From Callorhinus ursinus (lineage: Eukaryota; Chordata; Mammalia; Carnivora; Otariidae), in assembly GCF_003265705.1 (NCBI RefSeq), contig NW_020312785.1, positions 22,688,594 to 22,752,593 of the forward strand: a stretch of DNA of 64,000 nucleotides. The letters are read 5' to 3'. The translations under genes were made by a program, and so were the position numbers. Under the pieces are notes generated by a model. The model saw nothing but the letters and a program-made list of their open reading frames with translations. It did no database searches and was not told where the DNA came from. Positions 46,925-59,345 of the stretch are shown here, piece by piece (the first letter of the stretch is position 1; each line of letters starts with the position of its first letter).

Positions 46925-47750
46925 ATTTAAAAAATACATACAGTATTGAGAACAGATTGCAATTTTATTTTGAGAAACAGAGTAAAGTTCAATACAAAGA
47001 CACTCACATAGAAGACTCCCAGTAGCAAATATGTGGTAACCTTTCCACATATTTTCTGAAATATTTGTCCTTAGATACTAATCCTAAAGTTTTTCAACAT
47101 CTGGTTGAAATTATGCATTTTGCTTTATCTATAAAACTGTAAAATGTTATGTCATTAGCACCAAGCAAACATGTGTTCTTCATTATGTTTTATTCTATTC
47201 ATATTGAAATAGTTATTAAAATAACATGACACAGTTTCTCTATTCTCTTTATTTGTGCTATTTTAGTAGCAAATAAAGTGTTTTGTTGTTAGCATAAAAA
47301 GCCACATTGAAAATTTTGGAAAATTTTTTCTTTTATTTTGTTTTTGCAAATTATCAACTGTGATAAAATATTAAAATGTTGTAACCCAGAATTATGAAAA
47401 ACAATTCCCACTCTAGTAATACTATATTTCCAACTGTAATGAATTATTGTCTAAGAAAAATTACAAAGCTTTTGAAGAAATAGCTTGTCTCTATTACCAT
47501 TTTAGAAATCTTAACACTGTAGGTCACCTCTTTTTTTCCTGATGAAGATTTTCCTTTTTTGACTTTTTTTTGGGGGGGGTATGTTCTATTCTGGTCCTTT
47601 TACCTCTCTGACTGCTCTTCTCACTCCCTCTATCTTAGCACAGTTGTCTTTCAAAGCACAGATTTTTGCTATTTTATATTAATCCAGGAAAACAAAAGAT
47701 GTCCCTTACCGTGATTTCATGATTGCATGTGGACCTAAGGAATATGGTCC
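46925..47750. other. Unassigned A/T-rich stretch
   Basis: No gene or repeat recognised. There is a T8/G8 run (ttttttttgggggggg) at about 47564-47578. Confidence 0.5.
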
Positions 47751-47756
47751 TGCACT

Positions 47757-47970
47757 GACATTTCCTGGATTCAATTCTCTCTTCAGTTACTAAATACGTG
47801 ACCTTAGGTGGGAAATTTAACATCTTCATACATCAGTTTCTTTATCTGTAAAATTTGGAGAATCATAATACTTTGCCCAGAGGGATACTGAAAGGATTAA
47901 AATGAGATAATGTGATGTATTATCTCATGGTGCATTGTAAGCACTTAATCAACATGAACTGTTTACTTGA
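47757..47970 (+). mobile_element. MIR, near full length
   Basis: 'tggattcaattctctcttca', 'aaatacgtgaccttaggtgg', 'catcagtttctttatctgta' and 'aaggattaaaatgagataat', then 'gcattgtaagcacttaatca', are in MIR order. Confidence 0.88.
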
Positions 47971-47999
47971 ACCCTGACTTCTCAACCATACTCCAATTG

Positions 48000-49040
48000 C
48001 TTATTTCTCTCCCCCCACCTCCACTCCAGACTTAGTAGTTAGGAATAAAGACTCAGTTGGGAATAAAGATTAGTAAGAGTTGATAAAAATACTTTAGGAA
48101 GAGTAGTGAAGTGATGTTTGGGGCCTTTGGGCAGGAATACCTGACAGATGGTTCCTGAAGTAATTCAGCCATGAAGTGGGGTGGGCGGGGGCAGCGGCGC
48201 TGAACTAAGGGAATGTTAAGAGACGTGGATGGAACGATCTTTCAGAAATGGAGCTTTTATGACTTTAAGACTGACTGCATGTGTAGGATAAGGAGAGAAT
48301 AAATAAGTAGGATTATTTCTAGTGATTAGAACACTGAATAAATTGTTTAACAATTCCTTAGTACAGAGAAGAGACTGTTGAGAGAGGCAATGAGGGCAGA
48401 GGTGGAAGGGGGTGTTAAATTTAGTTTTGGACATTCTAAGGGTGAGCCTTCTATAGGAAATCCAGTTGTAGCTACTTAATGCACACACACCCACATATAT
48501 AGATGTGCATGTATATGCATACAAATAAATACTACATGTGCATATAGATATTATATACAAGTTCTAAATTATATATATATCTAAAACTCTGTATATATAC
48601 TATTCCAAAACTCTTTCCTGTGTGGGGCATAAACATACATTTATCACTTATTAGTACTTGGATATGCATATGAGGTCACATAGGACAGAAATTGGAGAGT
48701 GAAAAGAAAACTGACCCAAGAAAAGGAAAGAGCACAAAAAGATCATTGTATTTTGGATTTCTAGATTGAAAAACAAAATAATGTTATAATTTTTGAGATG
48801 TCAAGAGAGAAAATATGATGAATTAAAGACTAAAGACTGGGCTGGAGAAAACTTTGGCAGAAAGAATTAGGAAGCATATATTTTTTGGAGAGTTCTATAA
48901 TATTTTCCTCAAGTATATAAAAGTAAACAAACTCCATTTGGTCCACTGGCTTACAGTCCCCTCTACCAACCATCTGAGACCTGGATTCTTGACTGAAATA
49001 GATGTCTATAGCTACTCATTCTTTCTTTCTGGACTTTATT
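48000..49040. other. Unassigned stretch with A/T-rich, CA/TA low-complexity core
   Basis: 48480-48620 contains CACACA, ATATAT and CATATA runs. Minus-strand frames across it are low-complexity artefacts. Nothing else recognised. Confidence 0.45.
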
Positions 49041-49057
49041 TTGAATATCCCTTTCTT

Positions 49058-49137
49058 TTAAAAGAATTTTTATTTTATTGAAATTAAATTAATTAACATA
49101 TGATGTATTATTAGTTTCAGGGGTAGCGTTCAGTGAC
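49058..49137 (-). mobile_element. Short 5'-truncated carnivore L1 3' end, antisense
   Basis: 'aattaattaacatatgatgt', 'attattagtttcaggggtag' is the reverse of the extreme 3' end of carnivore L1, with a T-rich left end. Direct repeats gaatatccctttctt (49043-49057) and gaatatccatttctt (49138-49152) differ at one base and form the TSD. Confidence 0.85.
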
Positions 49138-49540
49138 GAATATCCATTTCTTAACAGGAACTTGCAACTCCAGCTTGTTAGTAATTCAGCAATTATTTCT
49201 ATCTTTTGTTAGAACTCTGCTGCTTTGGGGTTTATTCTGAAAATAAATGGCATAGCATGTTTTCATTTTAGTTTGGGTAGGAAAATAAAAAGCAAACACC
49301 ATGGTGAATGGGTTCTTTGAAATCCTAAAGCACTTAATGTTCATGCCCCTGTGCTCTGAAAACTGTAAATGTAAAATACTGATGAAAAAACATGGCAATT
49401 TTTTGCAAACCATGGGAAGAAGTAAACCAATCACCCTAGGGCTCATATGATATCTACAAAATTTTGTTTTATCTGAATGTTTCAGGTCAAGTCCCTTTAT
49501 TAACATTATTATCTTTAATTCTACATTAAAGAGATTTGCA

Positions 49541-49734
49541 GGGTGCCTGGGTGGCTCAGATGGTTAAGCGTCTGCCTTCGGCTCAGGTCATGATCTCCAA
49601 GGTCCTGGGATCGAGCCCCACATTGGGCTCCCTGCTCAGCAGGGGTCTGCGTCTCCCTATCCCTCTGCCTCTCCCCTTGCTAGTGCTCTTTCTGCCTCTC
49701 TCAAATAAATAAATAAAATCTTTAAAAAAAAGAC
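49541..49734 (+). mobile_element. Can-SINE (SINEC), full length
   Basis: 'ggtgcctgggtggctcagat', 'gcgtctgccttcggctcagg', CT-rich body, AAATAAATAAATAAAATCTTT tail. The 11-bp TSD agagatttgca is identical at 49530-49540 and 49735-49745. Confidence 0.97.
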
Positions 49735-49785
49735 AGAGATTTGCATTGAACTTTTTCATATTTGTGGTTTTTCTTCACCCTTTAT

Positions 49786-49810
49786 TTTTTTTAAAGATTT
49801 ATTTACTTAT

Positions 49811-49849
<39 letters not shown>

Positions 49850-50007
49850 TGCATGCGGGGGAGGGAGAGCAGAGTGAGAGAATCTTCAAGCCAGCTCCGC
49901 TCTGAGCTTGGAGCCTGACGGGGGCTTGATCCCAGGACCCATGAAATCATGACCTGAGCCAAAACCAAGAGTCAGACGCTCAACCGACTGAGCCACTCAG
50001 GAGCTCC
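49786..50007 (-). mobile_element. Can-SINE, older subfamily, antisense
   Basis: T-rich left tail, expanded (GA)n at 49817-49843, body 'aaaaccaagagtcagacgct', right end 'gagccactcaggagctcc'. The 15-bp TSD ttcttcaccctttat is identical at 49771-49785 and 50008-50022. Confidence 0.97.
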
Positions 50008-50296
50008 TTCTTCACCCTTTATGAATGCTACTCTAACTTTGGTAGCTCTTGCACCCTGAACAGGTCCAGAAAGAAAGTAATTGAAGGCAAACAAGCATTA
50101 TGTGTCTTCCAGAACACTTTCCCCAGAAGTATGAATAGGCCTTATAGCCCTTGCACTTAATGTTAAACCCCTAGTTAGGCAATTATGAACAGGAAAATGA
50201 AATGTATTTTAATATTCTGAATGATGCTAGATTTGAACAATTCGATTAAATACATTTGTAAAGTTCTCCATATTTAATTCATTTAAAGACAGGTAG

Positions 50297-50360
50297 TGCA
50301 TATATATATGTATATATATAATGTATTATATATGGTATATGTATATACACACATATCGTT
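50297..50360. repeat. (TA)n-rich low-complexity
   Basis: Alternating TATA and TGTATA units with ACAC; strongly A/T. Confidence 0.8.
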
Positions 50361-50551
50361 CATCAAATTGGTTATTTTTGCTATTGGGAGTAATTTTAAT
50401 ATTTCTTCATATAACTTTTTCTAAGATTTCTTAGGATTAAATACTAGCTTTAAACAAATTTAAGTGAGATGTTTTAAGAGTACTATGAGTTGAGTCAAAA
50501 ATATTTCCACCCCTTTCTAATGAAATTTCCTATAATGAATAAGCTAGTCAA

Positions 50552-50602
50552 ACTAAAAATAAATAAATAAATTAGATAGATGATAGATAGGTAGATAGTA
50601 TT
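50552..50602. repeat. (AAAT)n-(TAGA)n short tetranucleotide array
   Basis: AAATAAATAAATAAATT then AGATAGATGATAGATAGGTAGATAG. Compound, imperfect. Confidence 0.8.
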
Positions 50603-50872
50603 TTCAGATTCCCTTGAAGTTGGATTTCCGTGCAACTATGTTTCTTCCCAGTAGGTACAACCACGTGGACTCAGAAGGAGGAGGTGAGCAATGCAAGGAA
50701 GCAGGTATACTCAGGGACGTTTGCTCTTTTTGAAAGCATGGTGGCAGATAGTTACTGCACGGATGCCTTGTCTTCATCTTTAGTACAAGTTCTAGTGTAC
50801 AGTTCCTATCATCCTATGTGCCTAGTACTATAATGAGCAGAGTTGGAGCTTGCATTAGAAGAGAAAAATATG

Positions 50873-51068
50873 GGCGCCTGGGTGGCTCAGTCCGTTCAGC
50901 GGCTGCCTTCGGCTCAGGTCATGATCCCAGGGTCCTGGAATCGAGTCCCACATCGGGCTCCCTGCTCAGCGCAGAGCCTGCTTCTCCCTCTCCCTCTGCC
51001 ATTCCCTCTGCTTGTGCACTTCTGTCTATCTCTCTGTCAAATAAATAAATAAAATCTTTAAAAAAAAA
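50873..51068 (+). mobile_element. Can-SINE (SINEC), full length, young-looking
   Basis: 'ggcgcctgggtggctcagtc', 'gctgccttcggctcaggtca', (CT)n body and AAATAAATAAATAAAATCTTT tail. The 16-bp TSD is agaagagaaaaatatg (50857-50872) against agaagagacaaatatg (51069-51084), one mismatch. Confidence 0.97.
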
Positions 51069-51084
51069 AGAAGAGACAAATATG

Positions 51085-52034
51085 ATTGAGCTTTTCCTAA
51101 TTTCTACTGTTGCCGGATTTCTTGGAGATTCTTCTAGCTCTCTAATAAACTTCTTGCTACTTAAACTAGCTGGACAGAGAATGCAAAGGACAGAGACCAA
51201 TAATGAAAGAGGAACTTATTTCAGCTAAAACTACACTTGGATAAAAGGAGTAGCCCTAGTTGGTCCCTAGGGACATGACAGTGGGGTAGAGGAAGGACAA
51301 AACCTAGAAGAAAGGAGAAGAGGAGCTGGAAGAAGAAAAGGAAAGGGTTGGGGGAAGCAATGGGGAGTGCGTGCATCGCAACAGCCTCAAAAATGTCTAT
51401 AAAACATTCCAGACAATTCACATTAACTGATGGTGGTGATAAAAGCAGGCTGCCTTTAAATTTGGTGTCACATGCTATTAGACCTTACTTACAGCATCCA
51501 GATACCAACCGGGTCACTTCCATGCTCTATTACCTCTTAGAGTGTCAAATGTCTAGGCACCTTACCTGATTCACTACCTTGCCTCAGTGTCCCAGGGCTC
51601 CCCAAGAACGCCTACTCTTACTTGAACAACAGCAGTTCAGGTGTAGCCAGATCTCCATCTGGGGTAGTGTATCCTTTAAGTTTCATCCATTTCGTACTTA
51701 TTCTCTAAACACAGACATCTTGGAGATTAATCTGTAGGTCCACAGTTCATCATGCTTTCTTTTTCCTTAGGGAAATACTCTCCATTCATTATCTATACCA
51801 TCCTATATGATGGTTGTTCTGAATCTTTAGTAGTTCTTTCCTCTTCCCCTCCAGCTATTTTAAATACCTGTCCTTTATGGGATCACCTTGGCAACTCCTC
51901 CAGGAAGCAGAGACTCTCTGTATTTATTGAATTGTACTTGTAGCACCTAGTGCTTGATCTCCTTTTTTTTAAAGTGTATATAAATATAGACTGCTTTTTG
52001 ATTTTTTACTGCTTCATTTTTTTGATGTATCATA
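51085..52034. other. Unassigned stretch, with L2-like bits
   Basis: 51235-51400 is G/A-rich with GAAG/AGGA words, and no frame looks coding. 51895-51960 ('gtatttattgaattgtactt') may be L2 debris. No confident call. Confidence 0.4.
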
Positions 52035-52125
52035 TCACTCAGTAGACTCTAAGCCCCTGAAGAGTAGAGACAGACATTTTGATTTTCTTTGATGTACTGG
52101 CTTCACAAATAATGAATGAAATACA
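52035..52125 (+). mobile_element. L2 LINE 3'-end relic
   Basis: 'agtagactctaagcccctga', 'agagtagagacagacatttt' and 'aataatgaatgaaata' match the L2 terminal region. Confidence 0.65.
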
Positions 52126-52129
52126 GTAA

Positions 52130-52960
52130 CAATGACAAAGTAATCAATCTACACGGACACTGGTCATGATGATTGGAAACAAATAAACCAGAAGCTTACA
52201 AAATTTTAGGCAACTACATTGCCAAAGAAATCCCAAATGTTCCTCTCAAGGAGGTCTGAAAATTTACAAATAAATCCCTGGGTCTTTAAAACTGCAACAG
52301 TAGGAAGCAAGCTATGTGTTCTAGACAGCCCCTCAAAAGGGCACACTGTTCAATACTCACCTCAGATACGCTCAGGAGATCTTGAGCAAGGAAGATTCTC
52401 TCAGAGGTCAAAGTCAGGACCCTGGAGGGAAATGAGCAGGTGATAACCTGTGCAAGAGATAAATCAGGGCCTATCAGATTGGCCAATCAAGAAATAAATT
52501 CCACGGCTAGAGCCAGGCCTCAAGGCTATTTTTATTAAGTAGCATTTGACGTAATTCTTATTTCTTATTCTCCTCTTGTAGCATTTTAATCTACAGGTCA
52601 CAAGAACCACACCCAACATAATGTTCATGGATCTTCATGTAACTCAGAGATCCTGGGCCTTGAGGTGTAGGCAGAAATTCTGTGAGACACTGGGTTGCTT
52701 CCTTTGAGAGAAGGTTGTGTTTCTTCCATATATGGGGAAAAAAAGGTGCATGTTGATGTTTGGATGGGCAAAGATGCAGCTGGTTGCCTGCCCAATATTC
52801 ATTCTCCTTTTCTTGCCAACAGAACCCTGGGCATTGTGCCCAGATGAAGATAAAGATAGGGGAGCAAACTGAGATTCAAACAGATGTTGTGTGAAGATTC
52901 AAGATCAGGATTTTTTCCCTCTCCCTGTGCATCTTCCTTTCTCATGCCTCAGATGACAAT
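52130..52960. other. Unassigned stretch
   Basis: No recognised element. Frame 52219-52443 (+, 74 codons) has no family I recognise. Confidence 0.45.
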
Positions 52961-52967
52961 ATAATAG

Positions 52968-53620
52968 TGTGTTAAGAGTTCCCAAACCACCTTCAGAGTT
53001 GTTGATTTGTTAGAGGGACTCACAGGATCCAGGAGTTCTGATTTCCTGGTTATAGTTTATTATAGCAAAATGACATAACACAAAATTTGCAAAGGGAAAA
53101 GGTTCATGGGACAAAGTCTAGAGGAAACCAGTCTGAAGCTTCCAAGAGTCTGCTTTCTGCGGGGTTGCACAGCATCTGTTTAATTTCTCTAGCAACAATT
53201 GATGAAAACATGTGCAAAGTTTTTTACTATCAGGGAAGCTCACCTGTGTCTGAACCTAGGCATCCAGGGCTTTCAATGGGGATTGGCCACATATAATGCC
53301 TGCAGGACTTACCACAGCCCCTCCAGATCCCCAAAGCAGGTGTTCACTATAAATCACACTTGAACAATTTATCTAGAAAAACTGATGCCGCATGGTTAAA
53401 GGCTCCAAGCCTACAAAACACTTTTATCAGAACATCCAAGACCTCAATTGCTAGGAGTGGCCAAGGGCCAATCCATTCACAGACATGCCCAGTTTTGGGC
53501 CTGCTGTGCAAGGTTTGAGTAATTCAGGCCTGCTTAGTTAACTCTTTCTTGCACAGATGGCTGGTGCACTAGCAGCCGTCTTGTGATTTTGGGAGTGGAA
53601 CCTAGGGCAAACTTAGATGT
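52968..53620 (-). mobile_element. Probable old LTR, antisense (family not named)
   Basis: 'gttagagggactcacaggat', 'ttatagtttattatagcaaa' (TTTATT = reversed AATAAA), 'agggaaaaggttcatgggac' and 'aaagtctagaggaaaccagt', then 'ctagcaacaattgatgaaaa' and 'agggaagctcacctgtgtct', follow a known antisense mammalian LTR order. No internal retroviral sequence. Confidence 0.6.
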
Positions 53621-53639
53621 CTTTCTGGATCTACCAATC

Positions 53640-55075
53640 CAATCCTAGCCTGCCTAACTCTTCATTTTGTGTTGGTGTGCACATGTGTATGTGTAAGAAA
53701 GAGAGTAACCTATCTTGTATTCCAAAGCTACTATTAAAGTCATCTCCATTACCATTGGCCAAGTCCAATTTTCAATTCTTAACTGAAACTAAAGTGAATG
53801 TTTATCTACTTCGTTTCCTCAGTTTAAAAATGACAACTATAAAACAACCTTTAAATAAGATTTTATTCATTGATAGTTATCAACTAGCTATAAATTAAAG
53901 ACATATTTGAATTTTCTATGAAAATTCATTTCATCTGTATAATTTCTAATGCTCATTACCATTTGCTTTGAGTTGTGAGAAAACAGAACAAAAAGATCAG
54001 AAGTTACTCTACTGGGAATCTCGAAAAGCACACTTTTGCTTTATGGACCAACATTGCCTTATGACAACTTCATGTAAAGAGGTATAAAAAATGATGTTTA
54101 TATGATTCTGAATGCCCACATAACCAGTGTTATAAACTTTATGTTTTTTATCTCTCGCTCTACGTCCCCCTCTTCTTCATTACATACTTAGTCCTTAGAT
54201 TCTGCTTCACTCAGAGACTTTTGATGACTACAACGCTACCTTGCCTGCATCACTTTCTCATTAATATCATTTGGTTTTAAGGCAACTATAAAATGCAGGC
54301 TCCAATAGAGAACCCATAATCCTGCTTCTTGTTCCTTAGACTCTGCTCTAGGAGAATTATTCTGAGTATCAGCTGAAATGACATCAGAAATAAATTGAGA
54401 AACAAAAAACTTGTGGATTCAGTACTTCCTCAGAGAGCTGTCTTGATAGAATACTCCGAGGTTGTGAGCTACTTTAAGCAATTTTCAAAATGAAGTTTAG
54501 AAGAGTATATACATAATTAAAATAAAATAAAATGGTTTGTCATACCTGATAACAGCAATTCATTATATATAGCTATATTAAATAATATAATATGTAATAA
54601 CAGAATATATACAATATATAATCATAATACTTAATATATATTACAAATAATATAAAGATATTATTTTATCTTAATTATACTTACAATTTTAATGTCTACT
54701 GAAATATATTTTTTAAATGTTTATGGAGATTTTCTTCCTGATTTTTATCATCTTTCCTAATTCTCTTTAATTCAAATGTGCTTTTGAGCATAGTCAAGTT
54801 TGATTTTAGAGAATGGGCAATAAAATTTCCAGAAAATGATGAAAAAGTAAAAACAACAACTTTACACTATTAGTTGAATATTATCCATAAAGTACTCTTT
54901 CTATCAATTCTTTTATTTTAAAACTCTACTGTGATTTAATGGAAAGAATACCATATATAAGTTTCAGAAACATTTTATTATTATAAAAAATCTAAAACAA
55001 CAAAAAAGCCTCCTGTGTCTAAAAGTGTAAAAATTCCCCAAATATAAACAAATAATAATGTAAAGAAACAAATAA
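53640..55075. other. Unassigned, A/T-rich stretch
   Basis: 54555-54680 is a nearly pure A/T island of TATAATATA words with internal palindromes. No gene or named repeat. Confidence 0.5.
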
Positions 55076-55076
55076 G

Positions 55077-55135
55077 TGGAGCCTTGCAAATAAAAGGTAC
55101 TCAATGAATATTTTTAAATGAATGAAGGGCCAGGT
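55077..55135 (+). mobile_element. L2/MIR-type 3'-tail remnant
   Basis: 'gcaaataaaaggtactcaat', then 'gaatatttttaaatgaatga', resembles the shared terminal block 'agtaggtactcaataaatatttgttgaatgaatga'. Confidence 0.5.
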
Positions 55136-55301
55136 GACTGAGACTTTGTACCTCTCTGTCTGTGTTGCAGGCAAGTACTTCCCAGCTAGTTACTAATCCA
55201 GGGCTAATATGGACAACCACAATATAGTTTACTATACTCCAAAAATGCACTTTCAGTTTTCCATGTTGCCCCACAGATTATGGATGTTAAATTTCTGAAA
55301 A

Positions 55302-55545
55302 TTTTTATTTATTTAAGATTTTTAAATTTATTTTATTTTATTTTATTTATTTTTTATTTTTTTTAAAGATCTTACTTATTTGAGAGAGAGAATGAGAGAG
55401 AGAGAGCATGAGAGGGGGGAGGGTCCGAGGGAGAAGCATACTCCCCGCCGAGCAGGGAGCCCCATGCGGGACTCGATCCCAGGACTCCAGGACCATGACC
55501 TGAGCCGAAGGCAGCCGCCTAACCAACTGAGCCATCCAGGCGCCC
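55302..55545 (-). mobile_element. Can-SINE (SINEC), full length, antisense, long AT-rich tail
   Basis: Unusually long T-rich 3' tail (about 55302-55372, TTTTATTTTATT units), (GA)n body, 'ccatgcgggactcgatccca' and right end 'gagccatccaggcgccc'. The 14-bp TSD taaatttctgaaaa is identical at 55288-55301 and 55546-55559. Confidence 0.97.
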
Positions 55546-55569
55546 TAAATTTCTGAAAAATCTTAAATA

Positions 55570-56450
55570 AAATCATGTCTGTGTCTCTCTGAATTGGTAA
55601 CAAAGAGTTTTTGGCTTTTTTTTTTTCTTTTTTACATTTCAAGTGTCTTCTTGAATTTTTATTCAACTCAGGATACACTTTTTGTTCTTCCACTCGTGCT
55701 TTTCCTTTAAATCAATGTACTTAGTTTAACCACGCTCCAAAAGATGGTTTAGCCATGCTTCAAAAATGTAAAAAAAAAAAAAAAAAAAATTGTTTTTGAG
55801 CACAGGTGTGTTCAATCCTAACATTCAAAAAAAGTTTTATGCAGAATCCATTCCTGACTTTGTGGAGAGCTCAATAAAAGCTGAAAATTAATGGGATAAA
55901 ATGAAGCACAGAATGTGGCTTGCAGTCCCCAAATGGCCTGGTTCCTCAGTCTTAAGATGTAAAGGTCAAATTGTAATGTCATGCCAATATATTTTGTAAA
56001 GAAAACTGAGGGTACTGCATTTAGAGAAGCTAATTTGCATGACAAAAATTGTGACAAGAACAGAGGTTGGCACAAAAATCAATACATTCATGTGACAAGC
56101 ACTGCCATAAATAATAGAAATGAACAACTGGGTGAATTTAGCCCAGTTTTATTATAAATTAAAGTCAGACTAATATCTCACGTTATTGGCTAAGAGCAGC
56201 ATACCCCGAAAAATGCAGAAAATTATAAGCTGTACACTAGATAATTTTAGTTTTTACTCATTCTCAAAAATAACAACTGAAAAACATTTCTGACCTTCAC
56301 TTTTAGATATGAGGTATGATACCTGTGTGAATCTATAAACTGGCTCGTTTTTTACATAACATGAACATAATCAGGCCATAATGCACATAATGAGAATTTA
56401 CTCAGCATGTACATCATACTTCATCATGTAAACCCAGCAACACCTCTTCC
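55570..56450. other. Unassigned stretch with poly-A
   Basis: (A)19 at 55770-55788. Nearby 'aaccacgctccaaaa' and 'agccatgcttcaaaa' form a short imperfect direct repeat. No other element identified. Confidence 0.45.
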
Positions 56451-56454
56451 CCCT

Positions 56455-56600
56455 GGGATCAGCTTTATTTTCATACTACATTTCACAAATAAGGAAACTT
56501 AGGCAAGAAAATCACAAACCTATCTTCTGTAGGTCACAAGAAAAAATCTGTGCCAGATACCAAATTATGATTCTTAGCTGCTGCAGGATTCAAGACCACT
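56455..56600 (-). mobile_element. Possible MIR relic, antisense
   Basis: 'actacatttcacaaataagg', 'aaacttaggcaagaaaatca' and 'ctgtaggtcacaagaa' match a diverged reverse MIR core. Confidence 0.4.
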
Positions 56601-56604
56601 CAGT

Positions 56605-58715
56605 CTTTAATCTCCTGAATTTTTATTTCTTGGGTCATGTCACCATGGATATAATTGCTGATGTACATAGGCTAAGGGATTTTCTGTCAGGGTGATTTTC
56701 CCAATTACTCAAAGAGTCATAGCTATGAAAAACTAGCTTCAGTTCCAAGAATAGCATTGCAACGGCTAAGGGACAAAGGGGTATGTCCACAAATAAATGC
56801 ATGTGCGTTTTCAAAGTTAAAGGAAGTTAAGTATGTGAAAGAGAAAGCTCACATATAAACCTAGAACAGTAAACTTTCTTCTTCATGTAGATATGCAGTC
56901 ACGATGAACTTGTCCATGGCTGTCCTTAAAACTGGGACACTTAATCAACCATAGACATGACTACTGAATGTTTTGAATTATCTAGAACAATCTCAATTTA
57001 ATATATTTACATTCTTTAAAAAAGATAGCTCATTGCCTATATAAATACATGTAATTTATTAATATGTAAATGCCTTTTTGAGATTTTCTATTTGCCGATA
57101 TCCATAAATATTAAAAATGTCCTTGACAGACTTTATGTCCAAGTTTTAAGTTTATTATCAATGGAGAGTAATGAAACCAGGGAAATTATATATTACATTT
57201 TCCAAACTTCCAAATACATTTTAATTGCTTTGGGTAAAATCAAGACAGCTTCAAAAAGGAAGTAGAGCCACGTGAAAGGCAATTTAAAGGAGATATAGGT
57301 GGTAGAGCGAAAGAATTGCCTTGGTGATTCTTTGGGGAGATATTGTGATAATTTTATTTAGCAGCTGCTGTCTCTTAAAATATGATATGATGTCAGAAAT
57401 AATGAGTCCCTTGAATTCCCAGATGAGAACACTCACTGTGACATGCTACCAAAGATGGTTCTGTCCTGAATTTGAAATAAAAAGTTCAGGGACACTGTCT
57501 TCCTTATTACTGGAAATGAATTGAAATTCAGAAAAAATATTCATATATTTCTAAAACTTATCCATGAACATGATATTTTCCCAGGAAGATCTATACATAG
57601 ATGAGTATGGATAAATATGATTCACAATATAGACATTTCATATATATTGGTATCATAAATATATATGTATATATAAAATCTTACTTCTATCTGGCATATA
57701 GCGCATAGTAATTACACTTTGAAGTTTTTTGTCCCATCATGAGGGACATTTGACAAAATAATAGTGATGCCACTGCTGCTGGGAAATGTTACTCGAGCTG
57801 AGTTAAGAATATAAAGAGAGAAAGAAATAAGATCCTTGGCAAGACTTGCTGTTTTCTAACAAGGACTTGTTGTGTTTCATTCCTAACAAGTTCATCATCG
57901 AATCATCAGTAAATCTGAAGTCTTAACTGTAGTGATAGGAACAGATGTAGTGTGTTAACTGCAAACTTGCTTATTTTGTGACTTACCAGTCTAAGGTTGG
58001 ATGATTCATTTATCTACTCAGAATTTAATGAAATACCCCTTTATTTTTCACTTGGTCAGTTACAGCTCCTTCCTGCCCTGAAACGATGTTTATGACGCTA
58101 TGACATAATCTTGATGGGGCTGTGTGAGAAGCAATTAGAACCCCAGCAAGGGACCCACTTACACTCATCCTCCAGATTCCACAACTATCTTCCTGTTTCA
58201 CTTGGCTTTATTAATAAAAGGAAAACATTGTCCTAATTGACACAAAGTCAATCCGATCGAAGTTCCATTGTGTCTCCCCTCTCATTCTCCATCTTCTCTT
58301 CTCTTGTTTTTCCTCTACCTCCTCTTTCCCTTCCTTTCAGTGGTGCCCTGAGGTCCAGAGACTCCAAGAGGCAGAAAGAGAAGCTATGTTAACAAGTGAC
58401 AAGGTGGCCGGGGCAGAAGCAGACCACATTCGTCCTGACATCTGCTTTCCTGCCCCTGTTTCCCACACTTGCGCTGTGCGGCACCTCTTCAGTAGGGTCC
58501 TCTTCAAAGGTCATATTTCTTCTAATGAAATTTCACCTTTGTAAGCACATAGAATTACCTGCTTCCTTGAGATTTTGCCCTCATTAAAAAACTAATTCCT
58601 TCCTACTCACCTCCTCACCTCTCTGTCTCTCTCTGCCTGTTTCTGTCTTTCATCTTGCCCTCTTTCAGATTTGGAAGCAAGCATCCCCATTAAGCAAATT
58701 CAATTAACTAATCGC
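56605..58715. other. Unassigned stretch
   Basis: No confident repeat or gene. 58250-58680 is pyrimidine-rich (CTCTTCTC runs). An alternating A/T run lies near 57640-57680. Frames such as 57321-57524 and 58396-58587 have no identifiable domains. Confidence 0.5.
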
Positions 58716-58727
58716 CCCATGACTTCT

Positions 58728-58924
58728 TTTTTTTTTTAAGATTTTATTTATTTATTTGACAGAGACACAGTGAGAGAGGGAACACAAGCAGAGGGAGTGG
58801 GAGAGGGAGAAGCAGACTCCCTGCTGAGCAGAGAGCCCAAAGCGGGGCTCAATCCCAGGACCCTGAGATCATGGCCTGAGCCCGAAGGCAGACATTTAAC
58901 CAACTGAGCCACCCAGGCGCCCCT
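58728..58924 (-). mobile_element. Can-SINE (SINEC), full length, antisense
   Basis: (T)n/AAGATTTTATTTATTTATTTGACAG-type left side, 'gcagagagcccaaagcgggg' in the body, right end 'gagccacccaggcgcccc'. The TSD is weak: tgacttct at 58720-58727 recurs at 58931-58938 after a few extra bases. Confidence 0.93.
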
Positions 58925-59145
58925 GCTGCGTGACTTCTGTAGTCCATGAATATTGGGCCTATATAAAATTGTATTATTTTGAGTTAAATACTTTGTACTA
59001 TTTTGTCAGATGAAGACATGAAAATTTGTTAAAAAGTAGTATACAATCATACAATGTTTAGAAAACACTGGATAGTTTTGTAACCTTGTGTCCTTTAGAA
59101 AAAAAATGAACATACAAAATTATGGTTAAGAAAATATTTGAATCT

Positions 59146-59345
59146 CCTTTTTTTTTAAAGATTTTATTTATTTAGTTGACAGAGAGAGAGATAGCAAGAG
59201 CAGGAACACAGGCAGGGGGAGTGGCAGAGGGAGAAGCAAGCTTCCCACTGAGCAGGGAGCCTGATGTGGGGTTCCATCCCAGGACCCCGGAATCATGACC
59301 TGAGCTGAAGGCAGATGCTTAACAACTGAGCCATCCAGGCGCCCC
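59146..59345 (-). mobile_element. Can-SINE (SINEC), full length, antisense
   Basis: Poly-T left side, 'cccactgagcagggagcctg' body, right end 'gagccatccaggcgcccc'. The 13-bp TSD aatatttgaatct is identical at 59133-59145 and 59346-59358. Confidence 0.97.
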
